A stretch of 64,000 nucleotides of DNA from Rhodobacteraceae bacterium CCMM004 (GTDB lineage Bacteria > Pseudomonadota > Alphaproteobacteria > Rhodobacterales > Rhodobacteraceae), in NCBI GenBank assembly GCA_004005435.1, contig RZWH01000003.1, forward strand, positions 310,001-374,000, in the 5' to 3' direction. This document shows positions 54,930 through 64,000 of the stretch, piece after piece (within the stretch, counting starts at the first letter, position 1; every line of letters begins with the position of its first letter). The position numbers and the translations under genes are program-made. The notes under the pieces are model-generated. The model worked only from the letters and a program-made list of their open reading frames with translations, searched no databases and was not told the DNA's origin.

Positions 54930-56472
54930 GCGCCTCACCGCCCCGACGGTCTACGAGGTCTATCCGCGCTCGTTCCGGGACACCACCGGCACGGGCGTCG
55001 GCGATCTCAAGGGCGTGCTGGATGGCCTGGGCCATGTCCGCGACCTGGGCGTCGACGCGATCTGGCTGGCGCCGTTCTATCGCTCGCCCATGGTCGACGG
55101 CGGTTACGACATCGTCGACCACCGCGCCGTCGATCCCGATCTGGGGAGCCTGGACGATATAGACGCCATCGTCGCCAAAGCGGGCGAGATGGGAATGGGC
55201 GTGCTGGTGGATCTGGTGCTTAACCACACCAGCGACCGGCACCCATGGTTCCAGGCCGCGCTCGACGGCGACGAGGACGCCGCCCGCCGCTATGTCTGGC
55301 GCGACGCCAAGGACGACGGCACGCCGCCCAACAACTGGCAGTCCTTCGTCGGGCCGCCGGCCTGGACCTGGAGCCCGGCGCGGCGGCAGTATTACTTCCA
55401 CCAGTATCTCCGCGCGCAGCCCTGCCTGGACCTCGCCAACGGGCAGGTGCAGCAGGACCACGCCCGCACCATCGCGTTCTGGCGCGACCGGGGCGTGGCG
55501 GGGTTCCGGCTGGACGTCGTGACCGCCTATGCCTTCGATCCCGAGCTGCGCGACAACCCCCCCGCCTCCGACGAGGTGCGGGCCAAGATCGACGGCCCCG
55601 ACGCCCGGCCCTACAGCTATCAGGACCACGTCTACGACCTGCTGCCCGGCGAGGCGTGGCGCTACGCCTGCAAGGTGCGCGACTGGGCGGGGCCCGAGAT
55701 GTGGCTGGTGGGCGAGTGCAACACCGGGAACCAGTCGCTCCAGGTGGCGCTGGATTTCTCCGGCGACGACCGGCTCGACGCCGTCTACACCACCGATATC
55801 GTGGAATGTGCCTCCACGCCAGCGGCTTACCAACGGATCTTTGAGCGGCTCGACGGGCGGTGGCGGGTGCCCTGGTGGTTCTCCAGCCACGACCAGGCCC
55901 GCGCGGCCACCACCCACGGCGACGGCGACCCTGCGACGGCAAAGTTCCTGGCGGCGGTGATGTGCACCATGCCCGGGCCGTTGATGCTGTTCCAAGGGGA
56001 GGAACTGGGCCTGCCGCAGCCGGACCTCGACAAGAGCGAGGTGGAAGATCCCTTCGACCTCACCTTCTGGCCCGACGGGCCGGGGCGGGCCGGGGCGCGG
56101 GTGCCGCTGCCCTGGAACGGAACGGCGCCTGGCTGGGGCTTCAGCACCGCCACGCCCTGGATGCCCATGCGATGGGAGTCCCGCCACACCGTCGCGGCGC
56201 AACAGGGCGATCCGCAGAGCGTGCTCGCCTTCTACCGCCGGATGCTGGCGCTGAGGCGGGAGGCAAGCTTCGCCCGGCCCGAGCGGATCGACCTGGACGT
56301 CTCGGGCGACCTGATGACCGTGCGGATCGACACGAGCGCCGGCCGCTACGTCGCCCGCTACAACTTTGGCGACGGCGATGTGGCGGTCGAGGGCGGCGAT
56401 GCGCCGCTCCTTTCCACCGGACATGCCGAGGGCCGCCTGGCGCCGCGCGGGGCGCTCGTCACCCGAAGATGA
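54922..56472 (+). CDS. GH13 alpha-glucosidase (oligo-1,6-glucosidase type)
   Basis: A 516-aa cytoplasmic glycoside hydrolase starting at GTG (54922). The (beta/alpha)8 barrel shows region I DLVLNHTSDRHPWF, region II GFRLDVV (nucleophile Asp198), region III LVGECNT (acid/base Glu265) and region IV FSSHDQAR (His323, Asp324), where the usual N of NHD is S. It fits the alpha-glucosidase / trehalose-6-phosphate hydrolase group. The start lies inside the SDR gene, so the two are coupled. Within a stress operon, turnover of trehalose-like or sucrose-like solutes is a reasonable guess. Confidence 0.9.
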   Translation: MPRRLTAPTVYEVYPRSFRDTTGTGVGDLKGVLDGLGHVRDLGVDAIWLAPFYRSPMVDGGYDIVDHRAVDPDLGSLDDIDAIVAKAGEMGMGVLVDLVLNHTSDRHPWFQAALDGDEDAARRYVWRDAKDDGTPPNNWQSFVGPPAWTWSPARRQYYFHQYLRAQPCLDLANGQVQQDHARTIAFWRDRGVAGFRLDVVTAYAFDPELRDNPPASDEVRAKIDGPDARPYSYQDHVYDLLPGEAWRYACKVRDWAGPEMWLVGECNTGNQSLQVALDFSGDDRLDAVYTTDIVECASTPAAYQRIFERLDGRWRVPWWFSSHDQARAATTHGDGDPATAKFLAAVMCTMPGPLMLFQGEELGLPQPDLDKSEVEDPFDLTFWPDGPGRAGARVPLPWNGTAPGWGFSTATPWMPMRWESRHTVAAQQGDPQSVLAFYRRMLALRREASFARPERIDLDVSGDLMTVRIDTSAGRYVARYNFGDGDVAVEGGDAPLLSTGHAEGRLAPRGALVTRR

Positions 56473-57412
56473 GGCCCAGAAGGAACGCGGCGGCGGGGAT
56501 GCCGAAAAACGCCACCTTGCGCGCTAGGTCGCCGTCGACCACCCACGCCTTGTCGGACGCGCGGTCTCCGTAGCTGCCGGTGGCCCGGGCGGGATAGTCG
56601 GCGGGGGAGAACAGGTTGTCTTCGCCCCCTTCGGCCGGCCGCCCAGATTTCTGCGCGCCAACGCCCTCCTTGGCCAGCTTGCGGTCCAGCCAGTCGGGCA
56701 GTGCGAAGTTGCCGAACACCAGTTGCATCACCGACTTGCCCACCAACAGCTCCCGCGGCCCGTCGTCCAGCGCCCGCATCACCGCGTCCGCCGCCACCTC
56801 GGGCGAGAAGATCGGCGGCGCCGGCTGGGGTTTCTCCGACATGCGGTTGCGGGCCCAGTCGAACTGAGGCGTGTTGATCGCCGGCAACTGGACCAGGTGC
56901 AGGCTGTGGGGGGCGTTGTCGCGGATCAGTTCTGAGCGGAGCGACGAGACGAAGCCGTTGATGCCGTGCTTGGCAGCGCAGTAAGCCGACTGAAACGGAA
57001 CGCTGCGATAGGCGAGCCCCGAACCCACGCAGACGATGCGCCCATGGGGCATCACCCGCAGCGCCTCGCGTGTGCCGTTGACCTGGCCCATCAGCGTGAC
57101 GTCCACGACCCGCTGGAACTCCTCCGCCGTCACCTCCGAAAACGGGGAAAACACCGTGGCCATGGCGTCGTTGACCCAAGCGTCTGGCGCGCCGATCTCT
57201 GCCACGAGGGTGTCGACCGCTGTGGCCAGCGCCTGCGCGTCGGCGACGTCCGCGGCGGCCGTGGCAACGTGGCCGGGATAGGCCTCGCGCAGCGCGTCCA
57301 GCCGCGCGGTTCCGCGGGCGACCACGCCGACGCGCGCGCCACGCGCCACGAGTTTGTCCACCACGGCGCGGCCGACGCCCGCCGTCCCGCCTAGGACGAT
57401 TGCCCGTTCCAT
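56459..57412 (-). CDS. SDR-family oxidoreductase with C-terminal extension
   Basis: A 317-aa SDR: GGTAGVG near the N-terminus, active-site CVGSGLAYRSVPFQSAYCAAKHG (Tyr and Lys in YCAAK), where NNAG is degenerate (VNDAMAT). After the ~245-aa SDR core it has a 70-residue extension ending in AFFGIPAAAFLLGLIFG, a likely membrane-tethering helix. It converges on the glucosidase gene with a 14-bp overlap of coding ends. Such C-terminal-helix SDRs are common in proteobacteria; substrate unknown. Confidence 0.86.
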   Translation of the reverse strand: MERAIVLGGTAGVGRAVVDKLVARGARVGVVARGTARLDALREAYPGHVATAAADVADAQALATAVDTLVAEIGAPDAWVNDAMATVFSPFSEVTAEEFQRVVDVTLMGQVNGTREALRVMPHGRIVCVGSGLAYRSVPFQSAYCAAKHGINGFVSSLRSELIRDNAPHSLHLVQLPAINTPQFDWARNRMSEKPQPAPPIFSPEVAADAVMRALDDGPRELLVGKSVMQLVFGNFALPDWLDRKLAKEGVGAQKSGRPAEGGEDNLFSPADYPARATGSYGDRASDKAWVVDGDLARKVAFFGIPAAAFLLGLIFG

Positions 57413-57511
57413 GCTCTGCCTCCTGTCCAGTGTTCTGGCTCAAGAGGGCCGGGCGGTATCGGTTCCCGCCCTGTGCCAGCGGGTCGCTCCCCCTCCCCGG
57501 GGGCCGCGCGC

Positions 57512-59056
57512 TCAGCCGAAGGCGTCGGGCATCGACGCCTTGCGCTCGGTCACGTAGGCGCTCAGCGCCTCGGCAATGGCCGGGTCCAGGGGCGGCTGGC
57601 GGTAGTCGGTCAGCAGCTTGTCGACCCGCGCCCGAGCCAGGGCTTGGGTGTCGCGCGCGCCCTCCTCGAACCAGGTCTCGAAGGGCTTGTTGTCCAGGAG
57701 GTCCGACCGCCAGAACGCCGACTTGAAGTTCGCCTGCGTGTGCGCGCAGCCCAGGTAGTGTCCGCCCGGCCCCACCTCGCGGATGGCGTCCATCGCCTGG
57801 CCGTTGTCGGTCAGGTCGATTCCCCGCGCCAGCCCGTGGAGCACGCCCAACTGATCCGCGTCCATCACGAACTTCTCGAACGAGGCGACCAGCCCGCCCT
57901 CCAGCCAGCCGCAGGCGTGAAGCATGAAGTTCACGCCCGCCAGGAACCCCATGTTCAATGAGTTGGCGCTCTCATAGGCGGCCTGGGCGTCGGGCAGTTT
58001 GGCCCCGCAGAACGCCCCTGCGCTGCGATAGGGCAGCCCCATGCGCCGCGCCAATTGCCCCGCGCCATAGGTGATCAGAGACGCCTCTGGCGTGCCGAAG
58101 GTGGGCGCGCCGGAGTTCATGTCGATGGACGTGACGAAAGCGCCAAAGATCACCGGCGCCCCGGGGCGGATGAGCTGGGAATAGGCCACCGCGGTCATCA
58201 CCTCGGCCAGCACCTGGGTCAGCGTGCCCGCCACCGTCACCGGCGCCATCGCTCCGCCCACGATGAAGGGCGACAGGATGCAGGCCTGTCCGGCGGCGGC
58301 ATAGACCTCCAGCGCGCCCATCATCGTGTTGTCGAAGGTCAGGGGCGAGTTGATGTTGACCAGGGAGGTGAGAACGCAGTTCTCGGCCACCACCTCCTTG
58401 CCGAAGAGGATCTCGCACATCTCGACCGAGTCGCGGGCGCGGCTGGGTTCGGTCACCGACCCCATGAACGGCTTGTCGCTGAGCGTCATATGCGCCAGCA
58501 GCATGTCGAAGTGCCGCTTGTTCACCGCGACGTCGGTGGGTTCGCACACCGTGCCGCCCGAATGGTGCAGCCAGCGGGACATGTATCCCAGCTTCACGAA
58601 GGTGCGGAAATCTTCGAGCGTGGCATAGCGGCGGCCGCCGTCGACGCTGCGCACGAAGGGCGGGCCGTAGACCGGGGCCAGGACCAGGTTGCGCCCGCCG
58701 ATCTCGACCGACCGTTCGGGATTGCGCGCGAGCTGGGTGAACTGCGCCGGTGCAGTGGCGCAAAGCTGGCGCGCCAGACCCCGGGGCAGGCGCACCCGGT
58801 CGCCCTCGACCTCGGCCCCGGCCGCGCGCCAGCGGTCGAGCGCGGCGGGATTTTCGGGAAAGTTCACGCCGATCTCGGCCAACACCGTCTCGGCGTTGGC
58901 CTCGATGATCTCCAGCGCCTCGTCGTTCAGAACCTCCAGGTTCGGCACGTTGCGGGTGATGTAGCGCGCGGTCTCGACGCTGACCGCGGTGCGCTCGGCC
59001 CGACGCGCCGCACCGCCCCCGCCGCGCGCGCGCCGCCGCTGCTCAACTTCTGCCAT
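57512..59056 (-). CDS. Trimethylamine methyltransferase-family (MttB-like) protein without pyrrolysine
   Basis: A 514-aa protein of the MttB superfamily, with ALEIIEANAETVLAEIGVNF, GYMSRWLHHSGGTVCEPTDV, KPFMGSVTEPSRARDSVEMC and SLNMGFLAGVNFMLHACGWLEGG. The frame is continuous without an in-frame TAG, so it belongs to the non-pyrrolysine group. The one characterised archetype, DSY3156 (MtgB), demethylates glycine betaine with cobalamin. No corrinoid protein or activase gene is within the window. Marine Rhodobacterales carry many such genes for osmolyte methylamines. An Arg/Gly-rich N-terminal extension is unusual. Confidence 0.9.
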   Translation of the reverse strand: MAEVEQRRRARGGGGAARRAERTAVSVETARYITRNVPNLEVLNDEALEIIEANAETVLAEIGVNFPENPAALDRWRAAGAEVEGDRVRLPRGLARQLCATAPAQFTQLARNPERSVEIGGRNLVLAPVYGPPFVRSVDGGRRYATLEDFRTFVKLGYMSRWLHHSGGTVCEPTDVAVNKRHFDMLLAHMTLSDKPFMGSVTEPSRARDSVEMCEILFGKEVVAENCVLTSLVNINSPLTFDNTMMGALEVYAAAGQACILSPFIVGGAMAPVTVAGTLTQVLAEVMTAVAYSQLIRPGAPVIFGAFVTSIDMNSGAPTFGTPEASLITYGAGQLARRMGLPYRSAGAFCGAKLPDAQAAYESANSLNMGFLAGVNFMLHACGWLEGGLVASFEKFVMDADQLGVLHGLARGIDLTDNGQAMDAIREVGPGGHYLGCAHTQANFKSAFWRSDLLDNKPFETWFEEGARDTQALARARVDKLLTDYRQPPLDPAIAEALSAYVTERKASMPDAFG

Positions 59057-59195
59057 CTGCGCCTCCGAGCGTCCGCGTTGCGTGGTATATGACCGCGCCG
59101 CGGGCGCGGGCGCTGTCTCATTCCGGCATTCGGCAGATCAAAACGACATCCCGCACCGTTGCACGTCCCGCCGCGCCTGGCGCAGGGTGCTGTGC

Positions 59196-59686
59196 ATGGA
59201 CCCCATCCCCGCTCCGTGGCGCCCGCGCGCGCAGCTCCGCGCCATTTCCATCGCGGTGGTCTGGCGCGAGGGGCGGCTCCTGGCGGCGGCGGTCATCGAC
59301 GACGCGGGCGCGGTGCGCGGCTGGCGCCCCCTGGGCGGCGGCATCGCGTTCGGCGAGACCTCCGCCGCAGCGGTCCAGCGCGAGCTGGCCGAAGAGTTGG
59401 GCGCGCGGTTCGTGCCCGAACGGCGCTTGGGGGTGCTCGAAAACCTCTTTCACCACCAGGGCCACATGGGCCACGAGATCGTCGTGGTCTGGGAGGGGCG
59501 CCTGGCCGATCCCGGACAGGCCGCCGCGGACCGCCTCGTCCTGCGCGACCAGGCTGCCGTGGCCGAGGCCGCCTGGGTGCCGTGGGAGGACTTTGCCTCC
59601 GGGCGCGCGACGCTGTTTCCCGACGGGCTGGCGGCGCTGATCGCCGACACCTTGCGCGGCCCCGCGCCCTGCCCTATCCCGCCGAC

Positions 59687-59690
<4 letters not shown>
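59196..59690 (+). CDS. NUDIX hydrolase
   Basis: A 164-aa protein with a complete Nudix box, from the Gly of [12 protein letters not shown] to REL-x-EE-x-G ([11 protein letters not shown]), about residues 48-70. The start at ATG 59196 ([21 protein letters not shown]) follows CAGGGTGC. It probably hydrolyses a nucleoside-diphosphate derivative. Its TGA overlaps the guaA start (ATGA), so the two are coupled, and purine-nucleotide housekeeping is a plausible role. Confidence 0.87.
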
Positions 59691-61255
<1,565 letters not shown>

Positions 61256-61258
61256 GCG

Positions 61259-61963
61259 ATGGATGACCAAGGCTTCCGCCGTTGGCTGGAGCGCACGGGC
61301 GATGCGCCGAATACGGTGAACACGCGCTTCGCCATGCTGCGCCGGATCGAGAAGCATTACGGCGACCTGGATTTGGCGCATTCCGACGATCTGTGCGAGT
61401 CGATCCTGACCGAACTGTCCTACAGCACCTCAGACGCGCGGCGCGGAGAACCCAATCCGTCGCGCATTCCAATCGAGGGGGATGTCACCAGCAATCTCGC
61501 ATCGTATCGCACCCACCTTCGCAAGTATCTGGCCTATCTCGACCAGCGTGAGACGGCAGACCTCATCGCCGAGGAGGTCGAGGCGGACGCCGGACCGGCA
61601 CAACGCTTCCGCTACGAACAAGACCTGGAGGCGGCGCTGTCGCGATCGCTGGAGCAGATCGAGCCGGGGCTGACGCTGGTGGAGCAGCAGCGGTCGCTGC
61701 CCTCGGGTCTCCTCGACGTCCTTGCGCGGGACGCCCGGGGCGGGCTCGTCGCCATCGAGCTGAAGGCGGTGACGGCGAAACGCGAGGTGCTGGGCCAGAT
61801 CGCCGCCTACATGGCGGACCTCCAGGACGAGACCGGCACCCTGCCCCGCGGCCTGATCGTCGCCCCGGAGTTCGACACCAAGCTGATCTCGGGGGCGCGG
61901 CTGATCGCGGGGCTGGGCCTGTTGCGCTATCGCTTCGCCTTCACCTTCGAGCCTGTGGAATGA
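61259..61963 (+). CDS. NucS/PD-(D/E)XK-type nuclease-like protein
   Basis: A 234-aa protein. The C-terminal half carries a PD-(D/E)XK core: LLDVLARD (Asp153), IELKA (Glu167, Lys169), and Gln180 in EVLGQIAAYM, as in NucS/EndoMS (DUF91)-type nucleases. The N-terminal 100 residues (FRRWLERTGDAPNTVNTRFAMLRRIEKHYGDLD) resemble the helical DNA-binding region of integrases and some restriction proteins, not the NucS N-terminal domain. GC looks somewhat lower in its first half than in its neighbours, which may indicate acquisition. DNA repair or defence roles are both open. Confidence 0.72.
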   Translation: MDDQGFRRWLERTGDAPNTVNTRFAMLRRIEKHYGDLDLAHSDDLCESILTELSYSTSDARRGEPNPSRIPIEGDVTSNLASYRTHLRKYLAYLDQRETADLIAEEVEADAGPAQRFRYEQDLEAALSRSLEQIEPGLTLVEQQRSLPSGLLDVLARDARGGLVAIELKAVTAKREVLGQIAAYMADLQDETGTLPRGLIVAPEFDTKLISGARLIAGLGLLRYRFAFTFEPVE

Positions 61964-62295
61964 TCCGCGCCGCGGCCCTCGCGCTCTGCGCGGCGGCCCC
62001 CGCGGCGGCCCAGGACGTGGTGTGCCTCGGCACCGCGCCGAACTGGTCGCTCAGAATCACCGGAGACACCGCGCGGCTGAGGACCACGCGCGAGATCGAC
62101 TTCGACATCCCCCACCGCGCCCGGGCCGAGGGGCGCGACTGGCCCCGGGCGCTGACGCTGATCGGATTGCGCGACAGCGCGGTGGTGGTGCTCGACCGCC
62201 TCCAGTGCGACGCCCACCCCGTCACCGCCCACGTCCTGACCCAGCGCGGCACGACGCCGATCCTGCTGACGGGATGCTGCGAGGTCGTCCGGTGA
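61960..62295 (+). CDS. Small exported protein (possible COG3650-like)
   Basis: A 111-aa protein with signal MIRAAALALCAAAPAAAQ followed by DVVCLGTAPNWSLRITGDTARL, a beta-rich segment and paired cysteines near the end (LQCDAHP, LTGCCEVV). The CxGTxPxWSLxI pattern recalls COG3650-type periplasmic or outer-membrane-associated small proteins; this assignment is from memory. It is coupled at both ends: ATGA overlap with the nuclease-like gene and GTGA overlap with the transporter gene. Confidence 0.6.
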   Translation: MIRAAALALCAAAPAAAQDVVCLGTAPNWSLRITGDTARLRTTREIDFDIPHRARAEGRDWPRALTLIGLRDSAVVVLDRLQCDAHPVTAHVLTQRGTTPILLTGCCEVVR

Positions 62296-63191
62296 GCGGC
62301 ACCCCGCCCCGCGTCCTGCTGACCGCCGCGGCCTGGATGACCGGCGCCATCGTGTCCTTCACCTCCATGGCGGTGGCGGGGCGGGAGGTGTCGTTCGAAC
62401 TCTCGACCTTCGAGCTGATGATGTATCGCTCGTTCATCGGCATCGCCATCGTGCTCGCGGTGGGCGGCGCCGCCGGGACGCTGGGTCAGATCAGCGGCGC
62501 GCGGCTGGGGTTGCACGCGCTCAGGAACGCCTCGCACTTCACCGGCCAGAACCTGTGGTTCTATGCGATCGGCGCGATCCCCCTGGCACAGGTCTTCGCC
62601 TTCGAGTTCACCAGCCCGATCTGGGTGGCGCTGGCCGCGCCGTTGATCCTGGGCGAGCGGCTGACGACCGTGCGCGTCGGAGCGGCGGTGATGGGGTTTT
62701 TGGGGATCCTGATCGTGGCCCGGCCCACCGTCGACGGCATCTCGGAGGGCCAGATCGCCGCCGCCGCCGCCGCCATCGGATTTGCCGGCTCCGCGATCTT
62801 CACCAAGCTGCTGACCCGCACCGAGACGATCACCTGCATCCTGTTCTGGCTCGCCGTGATGCAGGCGGCCATGGGGGTGGCGTTCTCGCTGTGGTTCGGC
62901 CCCGTCACCTGGCCCTCGGCCCAGAACTGGCCCTGGCTGGGGCTGATCGGCTGCGCCGGCCTGGTCGCGCATTTTTGCATCACCAAGGCGCTGACCATCG
63001 CGCCCGCGACCCTGGTGATCCCCATGGACTTTCTCCGCCTGCCGGTGATCGCGGCGGTGGGCATGGCGCTCTACGGCGAGACGCTGGATGTCTGGGTTCT
63101 GGTGGGCGCCGGGGTGATCTTTGCCGCCAACTATCTGAACCTCTGGGTCGAGTCGCGTCCCCGGCGGCACAGGTTCATGGCAAAAGAGTAA
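62292..63191 (+). CDS. EamA/DMT-family transporter
   Basis: A 299-aa protein of ten membrane segments, two EamA repeats: RNASHFTGQNLWFYAIGAIPLAQVFAFEFTSPIWVAL in the first, and VAHFCITKALTIAPATLVIPMDFLRLPVIAAVG in the second. The GTG at 62292 overlaps the preceding stop. Substrate unknown. It differs clearly from the EamA protein at 17028. Confidence 0.85.
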   Translation: MSGTPPRVLLTAAAWMTGAIVSFTSMAVAGREVSFELSTFELMMYRSFIGIAIVLAVGGAAGTLGQISGARLGLHALRNASHFTGQNLWFYAIGAIPLAQVFAFEFTSPIWVALAAPLILGERLTTVRVGAAVMGFLGILIVARPTVDGISEGQIAAAAAAIGFAGSAIFTKLLTRTETITCILFWLAVMQAAMGVAFSLWFGPVTWPSAQNWPWLGLIGCAGLVAHFCITKALTIAPATLVIPMDFLRLPVIAAVGMALYGETLDVWVLVGAGVIFAANYLNLWVESRPRRHRFMAKE

Positions 63192-63223
63192 CACATCCCT
63201 AGGTTGCCGCTGGGGAAAGCGGC

Positions 63224-63240
63224 CGTGACGCGGTGTCACG
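63224..63240. other. Short inverted repeat after the transporter gene
   Basis: CGTGAC-GCGGT-GTCACG, a 6-bp stem with a 5-nt loop, 33 bp after the DMT gene and 69 bp before the outer-membrane protein gene. It may be an operator of the latter or part of a weak terminator; no T-run follows. Confidence 0.35.
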
Positions 63241-63308
63241 AATTGACCGAAAAGCCATCAGGCCGCAACGCTGTGTGCAACGGGGATCATCAGTTTGGGG
63301 ATGACAAC

Positions 63309-64000
63309 ATGCGTATCATAACCAGCGGCGCTGCGGTTTTGCTCGCCACTACTTCGATGGCCGCCGCCCTGGGTCTCGACCGCTCGGCGCAGGACATCGG
63401 CCTTCTCTTCGAGGACGGCGGCATCGCCGAGTTGTCCTTCGGCCATGTGATGCCGTCGGTCGATGGCAACGACGTCGCCGTCTTTGGCGGTCAGCCCTCG
63501 GGCAACGTCGCCCAGGACTACACGATCTGGGGCCTGGGGGTGAAAGCGGACCTGACCCCCGACCTGTCCTTCGCGGTCATCGTGGACGAGCCCTACGGCA
63601 CCGACATCTCCTATCCGGTGCCGGGGTCGGTCGCCCTGGGCGGTACCCGCGCCATCGTCGACAGCCACGCCATCACCGCGCTGGCCCGCTACAAGTTCAC
63701 CGACAACTTCTCGGTCCACGGCGGCCTGCGGTATCAGCAGATCTCGGCCAACGTGTCGCTGGGCGGGCTCGCCTACGGTCCCGCCGCTCTGCCCACGCTG
63801 AACGGCTACAACGCGTCGTTCGACGGGGACGACGCCTGGGGCTACGTCATCGGCGGCGCCTACGAGCGGCCGGACATCGCCCTGCGCGTCGCGCTGACCT
63901 ACAACAGCGCAATCACGCACGAGTTGCCGACCGTCGAGACGGTCCAGGGCATTCCCGTGTCGATCCTGTCGGGCGGCGCGCTGCCCGCGACCTCGACCAC
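63309..64000 (+). CDS. FadL/OMPP1-type outer-membrane transport protein (cut by window end)
   Basis: The first 230 codons are present. Signal MRIITSGAAVLLATTSMAAA is followed by LGLDRSAQDIGLLFEDGGIAELSFGHVMP and amphipathic beta-strands (DYTIWGLGVKADLTPDLSFAVIVDEPYGTDI, AITALARYKFTDNFSVHGGLRYQQISANVSL). This is the pattern of OmpP1/FadL/TodX proteins, beta-barrels that let long-chain fatty acids or other hydrophobic molecules through the outer membrane. The end lies outside. Confidence 0.85.
   Translation, partial: MRIITSGAAVLLATTSMAAALGLDRSAQDIGLLFEDGGIAELSFGHVMPSVDGNDVAVFGGQPSGNVAQDYTIWGLGVKADLTPDLSFAVIVDEPYGTDISYPVPGSVALGGTRAIVDSHAITALARYKFTDNFSVHGGLRYQQISANVSLGGLAYGPAALPTLNGYNASFDGDDAWGYVIGGAYERPDIALRVALTYNSAITHELPTVETVQGIPVSILSGGALPATST

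Noticed and set aside
57512-59056. Pyrrolysine-containing trimethylamine methyltransferase
   Set aside because: The frame has no internal TAG codon, so no pyrrolysine is encoded.

Overview
The window is high-GC, densely packed DNA from an alphaproteobacterium, most likely Rhodobacterales (Rhodobacter/Roseobacter group). This rests on gene content and order (divergent phaC/phaZ, yajC-secD-secF next to ccmABCDG, imelysin/di-haem oxidoreductase/imelysin/DUF1513, a pyrrolysine-free MttB) and on codon use. No rRNA, tRNA, CRISPR, prophage or transposase gene was seen.

Layout. 0-3.5 kb: polyhydroxyalkanoate synthase (partial) and depolymerase, a lipid A-type acyltransferase and a DUF1223 protein. 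3.6-7.2 kb: aconitase A with an overlapping SDR gene. 7.2-7.8 kb: a GC-rich gap holding a foldback repeat. 7.9-14.9 kb, minus strand: Sec translocase accessories (yajC, secD, secF), a TauE-type exporter, an Mth938-like gene and the cytochrome c maturation genes ccmA-B-C-D-G. 15.3-17.9 kb, plus strand: creatininase-family protein, ketopantoate reductase-like protein, EamA transporter.

17.9-43.4 kb is a large amide/peptide/hydantoin catabolic island. It has an oligopeptide-type ABC transporter whose binding protein looks circularly permuted, three paralogous M28-type hydrolases lacking the usual Glu-Glu catalytic pair, three M20 peptidases, two hydantoinase A/B pairs, a quinone-reductase-like protein and an IclR regulator. 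A GAAAC-N3-GTTT(C/T) motif stands before all three M28 genes, which makes the block look like one IclR regulon.

43.9-49.4 kb: a minus-strand iron-linked operon (unknown protein, imelysin, di-haem oxidoreductase, second imelysin, DUF1513) behind two inverted CTGA-to-CTGTC motifs. 49.5-56.5 kb: an envelope and general-stress group (YihY/BrkB, a 22-aa membrane peptide, YqjD-, YqjE- and DUF3618-like proteins, two SDRs, a GH13 glucosidase) with two EcfG-type promoter candidates. 56.5-64 kb: an SDR, an MttB-family methyltransferase, then NUDIX, guaA, a NucS-like nuclease, a small exported protein and a DMT transporter in overlapping order, and the start of a FadL-type outer-membrane protein.

The least ordinary features are non-coding or architectural: (1) four copies, in two sequence versions, of a 44-bp element made of two abutting 22-bp hairpins; (2) three copies of a roughly 123-bp foldback repeat; (3) the circularly permuted binding protein; (4) the M28 subfamily with its altered active site and shared operator.
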